64,000 nucleotides of DNA from Mogibacterium sp. (lineage in GTDB: Bacteria; Bacillota; Clostridia; Peptostreptococcales; Anaerovoracaceae): positions 1 through 64,000 of the forward strand of contig JAFRCS010000014.1 in assembly GCA_017404265.1 (NCBI GenBank), in the 5' to 3' direction. The notes below the pieces were generated by a model. The model had not been told where the DNA came from, did not search any database, and saw only the letters and a program-made list of their open reading frames with translations. Positions 16,217-25,917 of the stretch are shown in pieces. The first letter of the stretch is position 1. Each line of letters starts with the position of its first letter. A program made the translations under genes and the position numbers.

Positions 16217-16972
16217 ATGGAATACAGTGCCGCACTCATAGCACGAATAGTGACCGCTGCCGTTCTGGCCATATTGTTTGGCAACGGCAGTGTTGTCGCG
16301 TTTAACCGCATAAAACCCCAGTGGTTCGAAGACTGGGATGAGACAGCGCCTAAAGACGCGCCGAGAAAGATACTGCCGATCAAACTGGTTGAAGCCGACG
16401 CGGACGGAAGACAGAGACTGCCGAGCAGTCCGTGGAAGTACGCATTTACGGGATATTTTGCCCTCACAGGGCTTTATCTGGCCGTAAGGGGTTCCGGTCT
16501 GCTCTTTGAGATATCTGTGCTCTGTGTGCTGTTTATCGTCCTTGAGATGGCTATATCCGACCAGCTCTACCGGGTGGTGCCGGATGAGTTCAGCATAATG
16601 CTGGCGATAGCCGCGACCGCTTTTGTGGAGTATCACGAGAAGTGGTGGGAACCCGCCGCCGGAGCAGCTTTGGGCTTTGGCATATCCGCGGCCGTACTGC
16701 TACTTGGCATGCTGCTTTTCAAAACAGGCAGCATAGGCGGAGCCGACATCAAGTTCTTCACATGCATGGGGCTCATAACCGGCCGTACGGGCATAGTCCT
16801 GATATACATACTGACGACACTGCTGTTTGCTGTGCATTCAGCGGTCCTCATAGCGACAAAAAAGAGCACCATAAAGGACCGCAATCCGATGCTGCCGGCA
16901 GCCTGCGCTGCGGTAACGGTTTACTTCCTGTTCCTGTGGAACATAGGGGACATGTTATTCATAGAACTGTAA
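16217..16972 (+). CDS. Prepilin-peptidase-like A24 membrane protease
   Basis: 251 residues, about seven hydrophobic segments. The two aspartates of A24 aspartyl proteases are present: one in SDQLYRVVPDE after a membrane helix and one in GGADIKFF (GxxD-type motif). Family members trim leader peptides of type IV pilin-like proteins. No pilin or pilus genes are in the window and the N-terminal methyltransferase domain of classic PilD is lacking, so the target is unknown. The stop shares one base with truA. Confidence 0.82.
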   Translation: MEYSAALIARIVTAAVLAILFGNGSVVAFNRIKPQWFEDWDETAPKDAPRKILPIKLVEADADGRQRLPSSPWKYAFTGYFALTGLYLAVRGSGLLFEISVLCVLFIVLEMAISDQLYRVVPDEFSIMLAIAATAFVEYHEKWWEPAAGAALGFGISAAVLLLGMLLFKTGSIGGADIKFFTCMGLITGRTGIVLIYILTTLLFAVHSAVLIATKKSTIKDRNPMLPAACAAVTVYFLFLWNIGDMLFIEL

Positions 16973-17742
16973 TGGCCAAAAACGTTCTTATCAAAATCGA
17001 ATACGACGGCACAAATTTCAGCGGCTGGCAGATCCAGCCCGAAGCCCGCACGGTGCAGGGCGAGATAGAGCACGTGCTGAAATACATTGCCGGCCATGAT
17101 GTACACATCCACGGCACCAGCCGCACAGACGCGGGCGTCCATGCCCTGGGCCAGTGCGCGACTTTCGACTGGGATTCGAACATGCCTGTTGAGAAGCTGC
17201 CTGAGGTCATGAACCGCAGGTTCGGCGCGGGCGGAGAAGGAAGGAGCGGGGCTCCCGGAGACATCCGCATACTTTCGGCGGATGTTATGCCTGAGGATTT
17301 CCACGCGAGATACTCGTGCAAGGGCAAGACCTACAGATATGTCATTGACAAGACCGGAGATATTTTTGCCAGGAACCGTGCGCTGCAGTATCCGGGCGCA
17401 GATAAGCTGGATGTGGATATCATGCGCGAGGCAGCGTCTCACATAATAGGCACTCACGATTTCAAGTGCTTTGAGACCGCGGGCGGCACTCCGAGGGAGT
17501 CGACCGTACGCACGGTATCCGCGCTGGATATCACGGACGGTGAAAGTTCAATAACGATAGAGATAACGGGGGACGGCTTCCTGTATAATATGGTAAGGAT
17601 AATCGTCGGCACGCTGATAGAAGCCGGCGAGGGACGCAGGACAGCCGCGAGCGTCGCTGAGGCGATAGAGAGCCGGGACCGCTCAAGGGCGGGATTCACG
17701 GCTCCGCCGCAGGGACTGTACCTCAAAGAGATATATTTTTAG
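16972..17742 (+). CDS. truA: tRNA pseudouridine(38-40) synthase TruA
   Basis: 256 residues. The catalytic aspartate is in GTSRTDAGVHALGQ. The N-terminus NVLIKIEYDGTNFSGWQIQP and the motif FLYNMVRIIVGTLIEAGEG are diagnostic. It modifies U38-U40 in the anticodon arm. The ATG overlaps the preceding stop by one base (TAATG), so translation is coupled. The same frame stays open upstream, but only from 16972 does the sequence look like TruA. Confidence 0.96.
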   Translation: MAKNVLIKIEYDGTNFSGWQIQPEARTVQGEIEHVLKYIAGHDVHIHGTSRTDAGVHALGQCATFDWDSNMPVEKLPEVMNRRFGAGGEGRSGAPGDIRILSADVMPEDFHARYSCKGKTYRYVIDKTGDIFARNRALQYPGADKLDVDIMREAASHIIGTHDFKCFETAGGTPRESTVRTVSALDITDGESSITIEITGDGFLYNMVRIIVGTLIEAGEGRRTAASVAEAIESRDRSRAGFTAPPQGLYLKEIYF

Positions 17743-17757
17743 AAAAGGAAAACACTG

Positions 17758-18636
17758 TTGTATAAAGTCAGGATAGACAAATTCGAAGGCCCGTTCGACC
17801 TGCTCATATACCTCCTCGAGAACGCAAGGATGGACATTTATGACATAAAGGTCGCGGAGATAACGGAGCAGTATATCGGCTACCTCAAGGAGATGGAATC
17901 TCTCAACATCGAGGTGGACACCGAGTTCATAGTGCTCGCGGCTATTCTCATACGCCTTAAATCGCGCATGCTGCTGCCGAGGATAAACACTGATGGCGAA
18001 CTCGAGATCGTAGAGGACCCGAGAGTCGAGCTCCGCGGAAGGCTGCTTGATTACATGCGCATCAAAAGGGCGGCCGAGGCTCTGCAGGCGGCAGAAGAAT
18101 ACAATCTGGCTGTCCATGAGAAGCCGGCAGAAGATATGTCGGTTTACATCGACGATCCTGACGAGATACTGCGCGTGAGTGACGAGCAGCTGGTAAACGC
18201 CTTCATACTCTTCCTGACCAGACGCAAAAAGGTAGAAGAGGTGACAAGGCGCTACCAGAGAGTGCGCAGGCGCAAGGAGACTATAGAGGCGCGCATAAAG
18301 GATATGGCGGTCCTGCTGGGACAGAAACTGAAACCGGGGACAGACGGGATATCCTTTGCGGAGCTGCTGCCTGAGAAACCTGACAGATATGATATAACAC
18401 TCTCGTTCATGTCGCTGCTGTCGATGATCAAGAACATGGATTACGATGCCATGCAGGACAAGAACTTCGGAGAGATCACGGTGGTCAGAAAGGACCCTGA
18501 GATACTGGCCGCGCAGGCCGATGCCGAGGCGGCAGGAGTCATAGAATACGCCGATGATGAATTCGACGATGAGTTCAGCGATGAATTCAATGATGAGATC
18601 TATACAGAAACGGAGATTTCGGATGTACAGCAATAA
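17758..18636 (+). CDS. scpA: Segregation and condensation protein ScpA
   Basis: 292 residues. The start YKVRIDKFEGPFDLLIYLLEN and the sequence LAAILIRLKSRMLLPR are typical of the ScpA kleisin, which links the Smc heads and, with ScpB, condenses and segregates the chromosome. The C-terminus carries an extra acidic tail rich in DDEFDDEF-type repeats. The start is a TTG after AAAAGGAAAA. Confidence 0.95.
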   Translation: MYKVRIDKFEGPFDLLIYLLENARMDIYDIKVAEITEQYIGYLKEMESLNIEVDTEFIVLAAILIRLKSRMLLPRINTDGELEIVEDPRVELRGRLLDYMRIKRAAEALQAAEEYNLAVHEKPAEDMSVYIDDPDEILRVSDEQLVNAFILFLTRRKKVEEVTRRYQRVRRRKETIEARIKDMAVLLGQKLKPGTDGISFAELLPEKPDRYDITLSFMSLLSMIKNMDYDAMQDKNFGEITVVRKDPEILAAQADAEAAGVIEYADDEFDDEFSDEFNDEIYTETEISDVQQ

Positions 18637-19216
18637 AACAATGAAATCCGCGCTTGAGACCATGATGTTCATGTGGGGAGAGCCTCTCGAGGTCAAGGAC
18701 GCCGCGGAGGTGCTCGAAGCGGAAAAAGCTGAGGTAAGAGAGCTCTTCAGAGAGCTTCAGGCAGAATATGAGCAGGAGGGCAGAGGCATCAGGATACGTG
18801 AAGTAGACGACGCTTTCGGTTTTGTCACGCTTGCGGAAAACGACATGTTTCTGCAGAAGCTCTGCACACCTGTAAGGGTAAGAAGACTGTCGCAGGCTGC
18901 TCTTGAGGTGCTTGCCATAATCGCGTACCGCCAGCCGGTCACCAGATCCGAGATCGACTCGATCAGAGGAATCAAGAGCGAGCGCGTCATAGACGGACTT
19001 ATCGACAAGGGCCTAATCGAGGTCACCGGAAGATCGGAAGGCGTCGGCAGACCGCTCATCTACGCGACCACAAAGGAATTTCTGAAGAAGTTCGGATTCG
19101 CTTCGCTAAAAGACCTGCCTGAGGTGCCTGAGTACGAGGAACTGAGACGGGAAAGAGAAGAGGAAGGCTACGGCCAGATGTCGATCGACTTTGAGGACAA
19201 GGAAAGCGAAGAGTAA
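18623..19216 (+). CDS. scpB: Segregation and condensation protein ScpB
   Basis: 197 residues, two winged-helix domains. EVLAIIAYRQPVTRSEID and 'VGRPLIYATTKEFLKKFG' are diagnostic. ScpB dimers bind ScpA in the Smc complex. The chosen ATG has CGGAG upstream and gives a 14-nt overlap with scpA; the open frame reaches further left but those residues are not ScpB-like. Confidence 0.95.
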   Translation: MYSNKTMKSALETMMFMWGEPLEVKDAAEVLEAEKAEVRELFRELQAEYEQEGRGIRIREVDDAFGFVTLAENDMFLQKLCTPVRVRRLSQAALEVLAIIAYRQPVTRSEIDSIRGIKSERVIDGLIDKGLIEVTGRSEGVGRPLIYATTKEFLKKFGFASLKDLPEVPEYEELRREREEEGYGQMSIDFEDKESEE

Positions 19217-19223
19217 ACTGACG

Positions 19224-19931
19224 ATGAGGATCAATCAATACATAGCGTCGGCGGGAGTTACGAGCCGCCGCAAGGCAGATGAACTGATAGCAGAGGGCCG
19301 GGTGAAAGTCAATGGCGCAGTGCTGACTTCGCCCGGTTATCATGTGGAAGAAGGCGACATAGTAGAGGTGGACGGCGCGCGAATCGAGCCGGCCGGTAAA
19401 AAGGTCTATTACCTGCTGAACAAGCCTGCGGGTTATGTGACATCCACGGCAGACAAAGAAGGAAGACCGTTGGTAACAGAACTGGTGCCGGACAGCGTCA
19501 GGGTCTTTCCTGTGGGAAGGCTCGACTACAATACGACAGGACTTCTTATCATGACAAACGACGGAGAACTCGCCAACGCGCTGATGCACCCGTCAAAGGA
19601 GTTCGACAAGAAGTACCTCGTCCGCGCCCAGGGCATAGTGACCCGCGATGAGGTAAAGCGCCTTGAAGCGGGCGTTGACATCGGGGGCTTCGTTACTTCG
19701 CCTGCCGAGGTGCATCTGGCAAAGCATGACCGCAATTCCACATTAGCTGAGATAATAATCCATGAGGGCAAGAACCGTCAGGTACGCCGCATGTTTGAAG
19801 CCATAGGACACCCGGTGCTGGAGCTTTGCCGTACGGGCCTTGGCGATCTCACGATAGGAAAGCTTGCCATTGGGCAGTGCAGAAAGCTGAGCCCGGCGGA
19901 AGTCGAAAACCTTAGAAGGGCAGTAAAATAG
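19224..19931 (+). CDS. rluB: rRNA large-subunit pseudouridine synthase, RluB/RsuA family
   Basis: 235 residues. An N-terminal S4 RNA-binding domain (MRINQYIASAGVTSRRKADE) is followed by the catalytic domain with the active-site aspartate in VGRLDYNTTGLLIMTNDG. RluB makes a pseudouridine in helix 90 of 23S rRNA (position 2605 in E. coli). Clustering with scpAB is common in Firmicutes. The ATG is 8 nt after the scpB stop. Confidence 0.93.
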   Translation: MRINQYIASAGVTSRRKADELIAEGRVKVNGAVLTSPGYHVEEGDIVEVDGARIEPAGKKVYYLLNKPAGYVTSTADKEGRPLVTELVPDSVRVFPVGRLDYNTTGLLIMTNDGELANALMHPSKEFDKKYLVRAQGIVTRDEVKRLEAGVDIGGFVTSPAEVHLAKHDRNSTLAEIIIHEGKNRQVRRMFEAIGHPVLELCRTGLGDLTIGKLAIGQCRKLSPAEVENLRRAVK

Positions 19932-19943
19932 GGGATAAAAAAA

Positions 19944-19976
19944 CAAGACCGGAAGGATGATCCTTCCGGTCTTTTG
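19944..19976. terminator. Terminator between rluB and the liv operon
   Basis: A perfect hairpin AAGACCGGAAGGA / TCCTTCCGGTCTT with A residues before and T residues after; it serves both converging transcription units. Confidence 0.93.
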
Positions 19977-19995
19977 TGTTTGTTTAAATGCGGGT

Positions 19996-20700
19996 CTATT
20001 CTCCCAGATACGCCTGCTGGACACGTTCGTCTACAAGCAGGGCCTTGCCCGGGCCGGCCATCGTGATGACTCCGGTCTCCATTACGTACGCGTAATCGGA
20101 GATGTCCAGGGCCGCCTTGGCGTTCTGCTCGATCAGCAGGATGTTTACGCCGTCCTCTTTTATCTTCTGGATACACGCGAATATGTCCTTGATGACAAGC
20201 GGCGCGAGTCCCAGTGAAGGCTCGTCCAGCATGAGGAGCTTAGGCTTTGACATGAGGGCCCTTGCTACCGCCAGCATCTGCTGTTCTCCTCCGGAGAGGG
20301 TGGCGCCCAGCTGCCAGGTCCTCTCCGCGATCCTTGGAAAAAGCTCGTAGACCCAGTCTCTGTCTCTGGCTATCTCGGCCTTGTCCTTGCGGAGATAAGC
20401 TCCTGCCGCGATGTTCTCATCGACTGTCAGGTCAGGGAAGATCCTGCGCCCTTCAGGGCAGAGGATAATGCCTTCTCCGACTATGTCCTTTGTCTTCAGC
20501 GAGCTGATGTCCTTGTCATCCCAGTAAACGTGACCGTCACTTTTCGGGACCAGTCCCATGATCGCCTTCAGCGTGGTCGACTTGCCGGCTCCATTGGCGC
20601 CGATCAGCGAGATGATCTTTCCGTCAGGCACGTCTATGTCTATTCCTCTGAGAGCGTGGATTCCTCCGTAATGTACATTCAGATTTCTGATCGCAAGCAT
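19996..20700 (-). CDS. livF: Branched-chain amino acid ABC transporter ATP-binding protein LivF
   Basis: 234 residues. Walker A GANGAGKST, signature LSGGEQQMLAVARAL and Walker B LLMLDEPSLGLAP mark an ABC ATPase; the short form and the HYGGIHALRGID start match LivF. One of two ATPases that power uptake of leucine, isoleucine and valine or related amino acids. It overlaps livG by one base and is last in the operon. Confidence 0.95.
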   Translation of the reverse strand: MLAIRNLNVHYGGIHALRGIDIDVPDGKIISLIGANGAGKSTTLKAIMGLVPKSDGHVYWDDKDISSLKTKDIVGEGIILCPEGRRIFPDLTVDENIAAGAYLRKDKAEIARDRDWVYELFPRIAERTWQLGATLSGGEQQMLAVARALMSKPKLLMLDEPSLGLAPLVIKDIFACIQKIKEDGVNILLIEQNAKAALDISDYAYVMETGVITMAGPGKALLVDERVQQAYLGE

Positions 20701-21554
20701 TATTCGTCACCTCCCAGATAAGCTTCTATTACTGCAGGGTTGGCCTGGATCTCGGCTGCCGTGCCGTCCGCGATCTGTCCGCCGTAGTTGAGCACGTAGA
20801 TGTGCTCGCATATTCCCATGATGACCTGCATGTGATGCTCTATCATGAGAATGGACAGGTCGAACTCGTCACGGATGCGTCCGATGAACTTCATCAGGTC
20901 ATCGGATTCCTGAGGGTTCATGCCGGCTGCAGGCTCGTCGAGCAGCAGGATCGAAGGGTGGGTAGCGAGAGCGCGGGCGATCTCAAGATGTCTCTGCTTG
21001 CCGTAAGGAAGCGAGGTGGCGAGGTCATCCCTGTTCTCGTAAAGGTCTACCTTGCGAAGCAGCTCTTCGGCTTCAGCCCTCATGGCCGCTTCCTCTGTCC
21101 GAGCTTTTTTGCTTCTGAAAGTGGCTCCGAACACAGACTCCGTCTGGTTCATGTGCATGCCCACCAGTACGTTCTCAAGAACGGTCATGCCCTTGAAGAG
21201 CCTGATGTTCTGGAAAGTACGCGCCACGCCCAGCTTTGTCACCTTGTCAGGCAGCATGGTAAGAGCCTTGGTGTACTTGCCCGCGTTGCGGCCTTTGTAC
21301 GTATCTTTCATCTTGCCCTGCGGGTAGTTTTCTATGACGACTTCACCGTTTATCTCGATGGAGCCGTTCGTCGGTTCATATACGCCCGTGATGCAGTTGA
21401 ATGCTGTCGTCTTTCCGGCGCCGTTAGGTCCGATAAGGCCCACGATCTCGTTCTTGTGGACTACAAGGTTGAGGTTGTCTACGGCGACGACTCCGCCAAA
21501 CTGCATGGTTATGTCGGAAAGCCTTAATACGACTTCTCTTTTGTCTTCAGCCAT
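20700..21554 (-). CDS. livG: Branched-chain amino acid ABC transporter ATP-binding protein LivG
   Basis: 284 residues. Walker A GPNGAGKTT, a family-specific insertion after it, signature LPYGKQRHLEIARAL and Walker B LLLDEPAAGMNP identify LivG, the second ATPase of the LivHMGF system. One nucleotide separates it from the livM stop. Confidence 0.95.
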   Translation of the reverse strand: MAEDKREVVLRLSDITMQFGGVVAVDNLNLVVHKNEIVGLIGPNGAGKTTAFNCITGVYEPTNGSIEINGEVVIENYPQGKMKDTYKGRNAGKYTKALTMLPDKVTKLGVARTFQNIRLFKGMTVLENVLVGMHMNQTESVFGATFRSKKARTEEAAMRAEAEELLRKVDLYENRDDLATSLPYGKQRHLEIARALATHPSILLLDEPAAGMNPQESDDLMKFIGRIRDEFDLSILMIEHHMQVIMGICEHIYVLNYGGQIADGTAAEIQANPAVIEAYLGGDE

Positions 21555-21555
21555 A

Positions 21556-22863
21556 TCACTTGCCCTCCTTGTCGAATACCATCACGGTGTCGGAAACCGG
21601 GAGCGGGGTAAAGAGAGCTTCGCCCGAAGCTTTCTTCGCATCGCTGGCATCCTTTGCTTCCTTCGCTCTTGCCTTTGCGGCAGCTGCAGCGGCCTTTGCC
21701 TCGCGTTTTGCGGCAGCTTTTGCCTTGCGTCTTTCAGGCCATGCCCTGAGGTTGGAAGGAAGGTTCTTCCACCAGCCTATGAACCTGTCCCAGCTGAACT
21801 CCTTGTCTCCCATGATGCCGCGAGAATAGAAGAGCACGATCAGCATGATCAGTACCGCGAAGACTACTTTTCTGAATCCAGGCCTCATGAAGCTTGCGGA
21901 GATGCCCAGCCAGCGTCCGGCGTCGAGACCTCTGAGCCACCATTCGGATGCGGCTGTGAAGAGGAATGCGCCGATCACGGAGCCTGTGATTGATCCGATG
22001 CCGCCGATGACGACTATGAGAAGGATCTCATAAGTCATGACCGTGTTGAACGGCGTGGCGTTGATCGTGGTCTGGAACATCGCCAGAAGCGCTCCGCTTA
22101 TGCCTGCGAAGAATGAAGAAATGACGAAGGATATTTCCTTGTGCTTGAAGAGATTGATGCCCATCGCCTCGGCTGCTATCTCGTCATCGCGGATCGCGCG
22201 GAAGGCGCGCCCGTAGGTGGAGTTGATCAGCAGCAGTATTATGGCGATGCATATGCCTGCGATCAGCACAGGGAATACCGCGTTTCCGTATGTCGTGTAC
22301 TTACGCAGCACATTGGATCCGTTGGTGACAGGGCCGAGGGTGTTCCATTGGAAGAAAGCTCTCAGAATCTCTGCAAATCCGAGTGTCGCTATCGCGAGGT
22401 AGTCGGACTTGAGCCTCAGCACCGGTATACCGATGAGGAAGGCGATGACCGCGACTATTAGTCCGGCTCCCAGCATAGGGATGAGCATTCCCAGATAGTG
22501 TCCGAAGACACCGAGACTGCCCTCGAGCGCCTCGACTATGGACCACTTTATTACGCCGCCTTCAAAGTACTGATAGACAGTATCGTGCGAAGCGGCAGGT
22601 ATGGTGAATATGGCGTAAGTGTATGCTCCGATGAGCATGAATCCCGCCTGACCGAGTGAGAACAGGCCTGTGAAGCCGTTCAGCAGGTTCATCGACGCCG
22701 CGACTAAGGCGTAGATGGAGCCTTTCTCGATGACGGTTATGAGCATCTTCCAGCTTGAACCTGCCGGTATGACGATGTCGCCCAGATATACCAGCACCAG
22801 GAAGAGCGCTATTGCGGCTACGGAGAGGGCCGACTTGGTCTTCTTGTTCAATGTCGTTGCCAT
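21556..22863 (-). CDS. livM: Branched-chain amino acid ABC transporter permease LivM
   Basis: 435 residues with 9-10 hydrophobic segments. GYLAIATLGFAEI-type sequence (here SDYLAIATLGFAEILRAFF) and GRAFRAIRDDEIAAEAMGIN are the LivM coupling region. The C-terminus has an unusual alanine/lysine-rich cytoplasmic extension of about 45 residues (AKAAAKREAKAAAAAAKA...), not seen in short LivM proteins. Confidence 0.94.
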   Translation of the reverse strand: MATTLNKKTKSALSVAAIALFLVLVYLGDIVIPAGSSWKMLITVIEKGSIYALVAASMNLLNGFTGLFSLGQAGFMLIGAYTYAIFTIPAASHDTVYQYFEGGVIKWSIVEALEGSLGVFGHYLGMLIPMLGAGLIVAVIAFLIGIPVLRLKSDYLAIATLGFAEILRAFFQWNTLGPVTNGSNVLRKYTTYGNAVFPVLIAGICIAIILLLINSTYGRAFRAIRDDEIAAEAMGINLFKHKEISFVISSFFAGISGALLAMFQTTINATPFNTVMTYEILLIVVIGGIGSITGSVIGAFLFTAASEWWLRGLDAGRWLGISASFMRPGFRKVVFAVLIMLIVLFYSRGIMGDKEFSWDRFIGWWKNLPSNLRAWPERRKAKAAAKREAKAAAAAAKARAKEAKDASDAKKASGEALFTPLPVSDTVMVFDKEGK

Positions 22864-22872
22864 GGCGCCCTC

Positions 22873-23751
22873 CTATACCTTGTCGATGTTCTTCTCGCCG
22901 AAGAGTCCCGTAGGTTTTACCATGAGGATGACGATGAGAAGCACGAATGTGAATGCGTCCGAGAAGGTAGTCCAGCCCGCGCCCTTGATGAGGTTCTCGC
23001 AGACACCTATTACAAAGGCTCCGACGACAGCGCCCGGAACGGATCCGATACCTCCGAATACTGCAGCGACGAAAGCCTTGAGGCCCGGCATTGCGCCGGA
23101 CATCGGGTTGATGCCCGTGTAGTTGGAGAAGTAAAGGACCGAGCCGATGGCGGCAAGTCCGCAGCCTATTACGAACGTGACTGTTATTACCCTGTTGATG
23201 TCTATGCCCATGAGCGAGCTCGTTTCGAAGTCACGCGAAACCGCGCGCATCGCCATTCCGATCTTGGTATGTCTTATCAGCATGACGAGCAGGAATACGA
23301 GCACTATGGTAAGGACCGGAGTGATGAGCGTAACCATTTTTGTGGTCGCCGATCCGATCTTTACAGTCTTCTGAAGGAAGCTAATCTCAGGGTATGTCTT
23401 TGTCAGACCTCCGGTGATGTACAGCGCAAAGTTCTGCAGCAGGTACGATACGCCGATCGCGGATATCATGATGGACATTCTCGGCGCTGACCTCAGAGGC
23501 CTGTATGCGACTTTTTCTATCGTGGTTCCGAGGACTATCGCGAAGATTATTACCAGTATGACCGAGAGCCAGAGAGGCAGTACGGTGATAAGGTAAACCA
23601 TGATGAGTCCCGACCACATGAATACATCGCCGTGCGCAAAGTTGATGAGCCTGAGGATACCGTACACCATCGTATATCCTATGGCTATCAGCGCGTATTG
23701 ACCGCCGACCGCGATGCCGGCGAGTATGTATGGTAACCAGGTTTGTAACAT
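22873..23751 (-). CDS. livH: Branched-chain amino acid ABC transporter permease LivH
   Basis: 292 residues, about eight membrane segments. ALIAIGYTMVYGILRLINFAHGD at the start and AMRAVSRDFETSSLMGIDIN as the coupling loop are typical of LivH. It forms the channel with LivM. Confidence 0.95.
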   Translation of the reverse strand: MLQTWLPYILAGIAVGGQYALIAIGYTMVYGILRLINFAHGDVFMWSGLIMVYLITVLPLWLSVILVIIFAIVLGTTIEKVAYRPLRSAPRMSIMISAIGVSYLLQNFALYITGGLTKTYPEISFLQKTVKIGSATTKMVTLITPVLTIVLVFLLVMLIRHTKIGMAMRAVSRDFETSSLMGIDINRVITVTFVIGCGLAAIGSVLYFSNYTGINPMSGAMPGLKAFVAAVFGGIGSVPGAVVGAFVIGVCENLIKGAGWTTFSDAFTFVLLIVILMVKPTGLFGEKNIDKV

Positions 23752-23833
23752 GTTTTGTCCCTTTTTACAAAATCGCGGGAAGCCGCGAGGGCTTCCCGCT
23801 TGTGTTTATTATGCCGTTAAACTGTTGAGCGGA

Positions 23834-25009
23834 TCAGTCCGCAGACTGTGTCTTAAGGAACTCCCAGGATCCTGTCTCTGTGTTGCATTTCTTTACGAAT
23901 GCCTCTGTCTTGTTGGCGTCTCCGACTTCATTGAAGGATACGTCTCCGCAGACGAGACCTGATACCTCGAGGCTTGGCAGAGCAGCGAGGATGTCGGCAG
24001 GAGCTGTCGAACCTGCAGCCTTCATTGCTTCGAGAGCTACGAAGTAAGCGTCATAACCCATTGCCGTTACAGCAGCGAGGTCTGTGTTGCCGCCGTTGTT
24101 TGTCTTGGCTTCTGCATTCTCTTCCATCCATGCCTTGATGCCTTCGTCGAATTCAGGGTTTCCGCCTTCCTGATAGAAGGTAGTAACGGTGATATCTACG
24201 TTCTTGCCCTTGGCAGCCTCGGTGATAACGTTGGAGTCCCATGTGTCTCCCGCGAGGATAGGCATACCGAGCGACTGAGCCTCAGCCTGGTCGATGATGA
24301 GAGCCGCGGCCTCTGTGGATACAGGTGCGAAGAATACGTCGCAGCCGGCCTTCTTGGCATTTGCTACATAAGATGTGAAGTCTGAGTTCTTGTCAGGGAA
24401 CTGCTCTTCGACGACTTCGCCGCCGAGTCCCTTGAACGCTTCTACGAAGTAGTTTACAAGACCTACAGAGTAGTCATCGCCCAGCTTGGAGAGGCAGTAT
24501 GCCTTCTTGCAGCCGCTCTCCCACGCGTAGTTGGCGAGTACCGTTCCCTGGAAAGGATCCAGGAAGCAGATCCTGAAGTACTGTTCGCAGTCAGCTGTTA
24601 CCTGAGGGTTCGTGCATGTTACGCCGATAGCAGGCACTCCCGCGTCAGCGAATACATCGGCAGCGGCGATCGAAACGCCGGAGCCGTATGATCCGAGTAC
24701 TATGGATACGTTCTGGGATACGAGGTTCTGAGCCGCTGTTACGGCCTTTGCATTATCGGACTCGTTGTCTACGATCTCGAGCTTGACGGTGTATTCCTTG
24801 TCGCCAATGGTAACCGTCGGCTGCATCTCGTTAGCGTACTGGATGCCGAGTGTTTCCTGCTTGCCGCCTGCCCCGTTGTCTCCGGAAGCCGGTTCAAATA
24901 CACCGATCTTGATGACATCGCCATCAGCGCTTCCGCCACCGCCGCCGCATCCTGCGAGCGCCAGCATTGCGAGCACCAGAGAAAGCGCAAGGACTAAAAT
25001 CTTTTTCAT
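23834..25009 (-). CDS. livJ: Branched-chain amino acid ABC transporter substrate-binding lipoprotein LivJ-like
   Basis: 391 residues. A lipoprotein signal peptide ends in the lipobox LALAGC; a glycine/serine linker follows, then a two-lobed periplasmic-binding fold (IKIGVFEPASGDNGAGGKQ...). It captures the amino acid outside the membrane for LivHMGF. First gene of the operon. The start at 25009 has GGAGGA at a proper distance; the frame is open 7 codons further. Confidence 0.95.
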   Translation of the reverse strand: MKKILVLALSLVLAMLALAGCGGGGGSADGDVIKIGVFEPASGDNGAGGKQETLGIQYANEMQPTVTIGDKEYTVKLEIVDNESDNAKAVTAAQNLVSQNVSIVLGSYGSGVSIAAADVFADAGVPAIGVTCTNPQVTADCEQYFRICFLDPFQGTVLANYAWESGCKKAYCLSKLGDDYSVGLVNYFVEAFKGLGGEVVEEQFPDKNSDFTSYVANAKKAGCDVFFAPVSTEAAALIIDQAEAQSLGMPILAGDTWDSNVITEAAKGKNVDITVTTFYQEGGNPEFDEGIKAWMEENAEAKTNNGGNTDLAAVTAMGYDAYFVALEAMKAAGSTAPADILAALPSLEVSGLVCGDVSFNEVGDANKTEAFVKKCNTETGSWEFLKTQSAD

Positions 25010-25090
25010 TTTGGTTCCTCCATTAAACATTTTCTTACAATACGCGGCGGTCCCAAAGCCGCCGTAGAAAAAGTTAACAAATATGGTAAA

Positions 25091-25118
25091 ATTCTACACT
25101 AAATAATCGAGAATTCAA
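25091..25118 (-). promoter_or_regulatory. Putative promoter of the liv operon
   Basis: On the minus strand TTGAAT, 16 nt, TAGAAT. A hairpin (GGCGGC...GCCGCC-type, 25045-25067) lies in the leader between the promoter and the livJ start; it lacks a T-run, so it is not an obvious terminator. Confidence 0.5.
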
Positions 25119-25140
25119 GGCGTGCGGGGCTTTGCGCAAA

Positions 25141-25187
25141 TAAAAAACGGGAGGATTCCGCCGCACACGCACATTGAACCCTCCCGT
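25141..25187 (-). terminator. Rho-independent terminator of the cytidylate-kinase-like gene
   Basis: Read on the minus strand, ACGGGAGG (25187-25180) pairs with CCTCCCGT (25154-25147) across a 25-nt loop and is followed by TTTTTTA. Confidence 0.75.
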
Positions 25188-25217
25188 GTCCGTGACACGC
25201 TGACAAGAGTGTTTTTA

Positions 25218-25862
25218 CTATTTCTGAAGGTCGGACATCAGGTCTTTATCCTTGCCGCCTTTTATGTATGCTTCGATGATGTCTACGGCTCCTTCGACAC
25301 CCGCCCGGCTGGTGTTGATCAGAAGGTCGTACTCGTCGCGGCCGCCCCATTTATTGTCGGTGTAGAACTCGTAGTATCTGCGGCGCTGCTTGTCGATCTG
25401 TCTGACAGCCTTCTCTGCGGTCGGTACATCAAAGAGGTTCTCCGGCTCGGCTGTGTTGTGGATCTGCAGTTTTCTTCTGACTCTGTCCTCAAACGGGGCA
25501 AAGAGGAATATGCTGACATGTCTTTCTTCGGAGAGGATGTAGTCCGCCGCGCGTCCGACTATCACGCAGCTTCCTTCAGCCGCGATCTCTCTGATGATGT
25601 TGAACTCCTCTTCCTGGATCTTCGCGAAAGGAGAGGCCTGGAAATTATCGAATCCGGAGAACATGGTGTTGAAGGAAAGCTCCGGAGCCTTCTCGTCATT
25701 ATCGCGTATATATTCTTCCTGATAGCCGGTGTTGGCGGCTGCCCTGGCGATGATCTCCTCATCATAGAAAGGGATGCCCAGCCTTTCAGCTACGCGCTTT
25801 GCCACCTCGTGGCCGCCGCTTCCGAATTCACGGTCGATAGTTACGATGACTTTATCTTCCAT
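25218..25862 (-). CDS. Cytidylate kinase-like family protein
   Basis: 214 residues. The P-loop region IDREFGSGGHEVAKRVAERLG and VIVGRAADYIL match the 'cytidylate kinase-like' group common in Clostridia, separate from the true Cmk. ATP-dependent phosphorylation of a nucleotide or similar is likely; the substrate is unknown. It is a single gene with its own terminator. Confidence 0.85.
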   Translation of the reverse strand: MEDKVIVTIDREFGSGGHEVAKRVAERLGIPFYDEEIIARAAANTGYQEEYIRDNDEKAPELSFNTMFSGFDNFQASPFAKIQEEEFNIIREIAAEGSCVIVGRAADYILSEERHVSIFLFAPFEDRVRRKLQIHNTAEPENLFDVPTAEKAVRQIDKQRRRYYEFYTDNKWGGRDEYDLLINTSRAGVEGAVDIIEAYIKGGKDKDLMSDLQK

Positions 25863-25917
25863 ATCTTTTCTCCATTCTCCGTTAAGTCGTTTTCAAAATT
25901 ATATCACTTCAGGGGCC

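Noticed and set aside
19957-25120. Plus-strand open frames through the liv region
   Set aside because: All are antisense to intact ABC-transporter genes with complete motifs.
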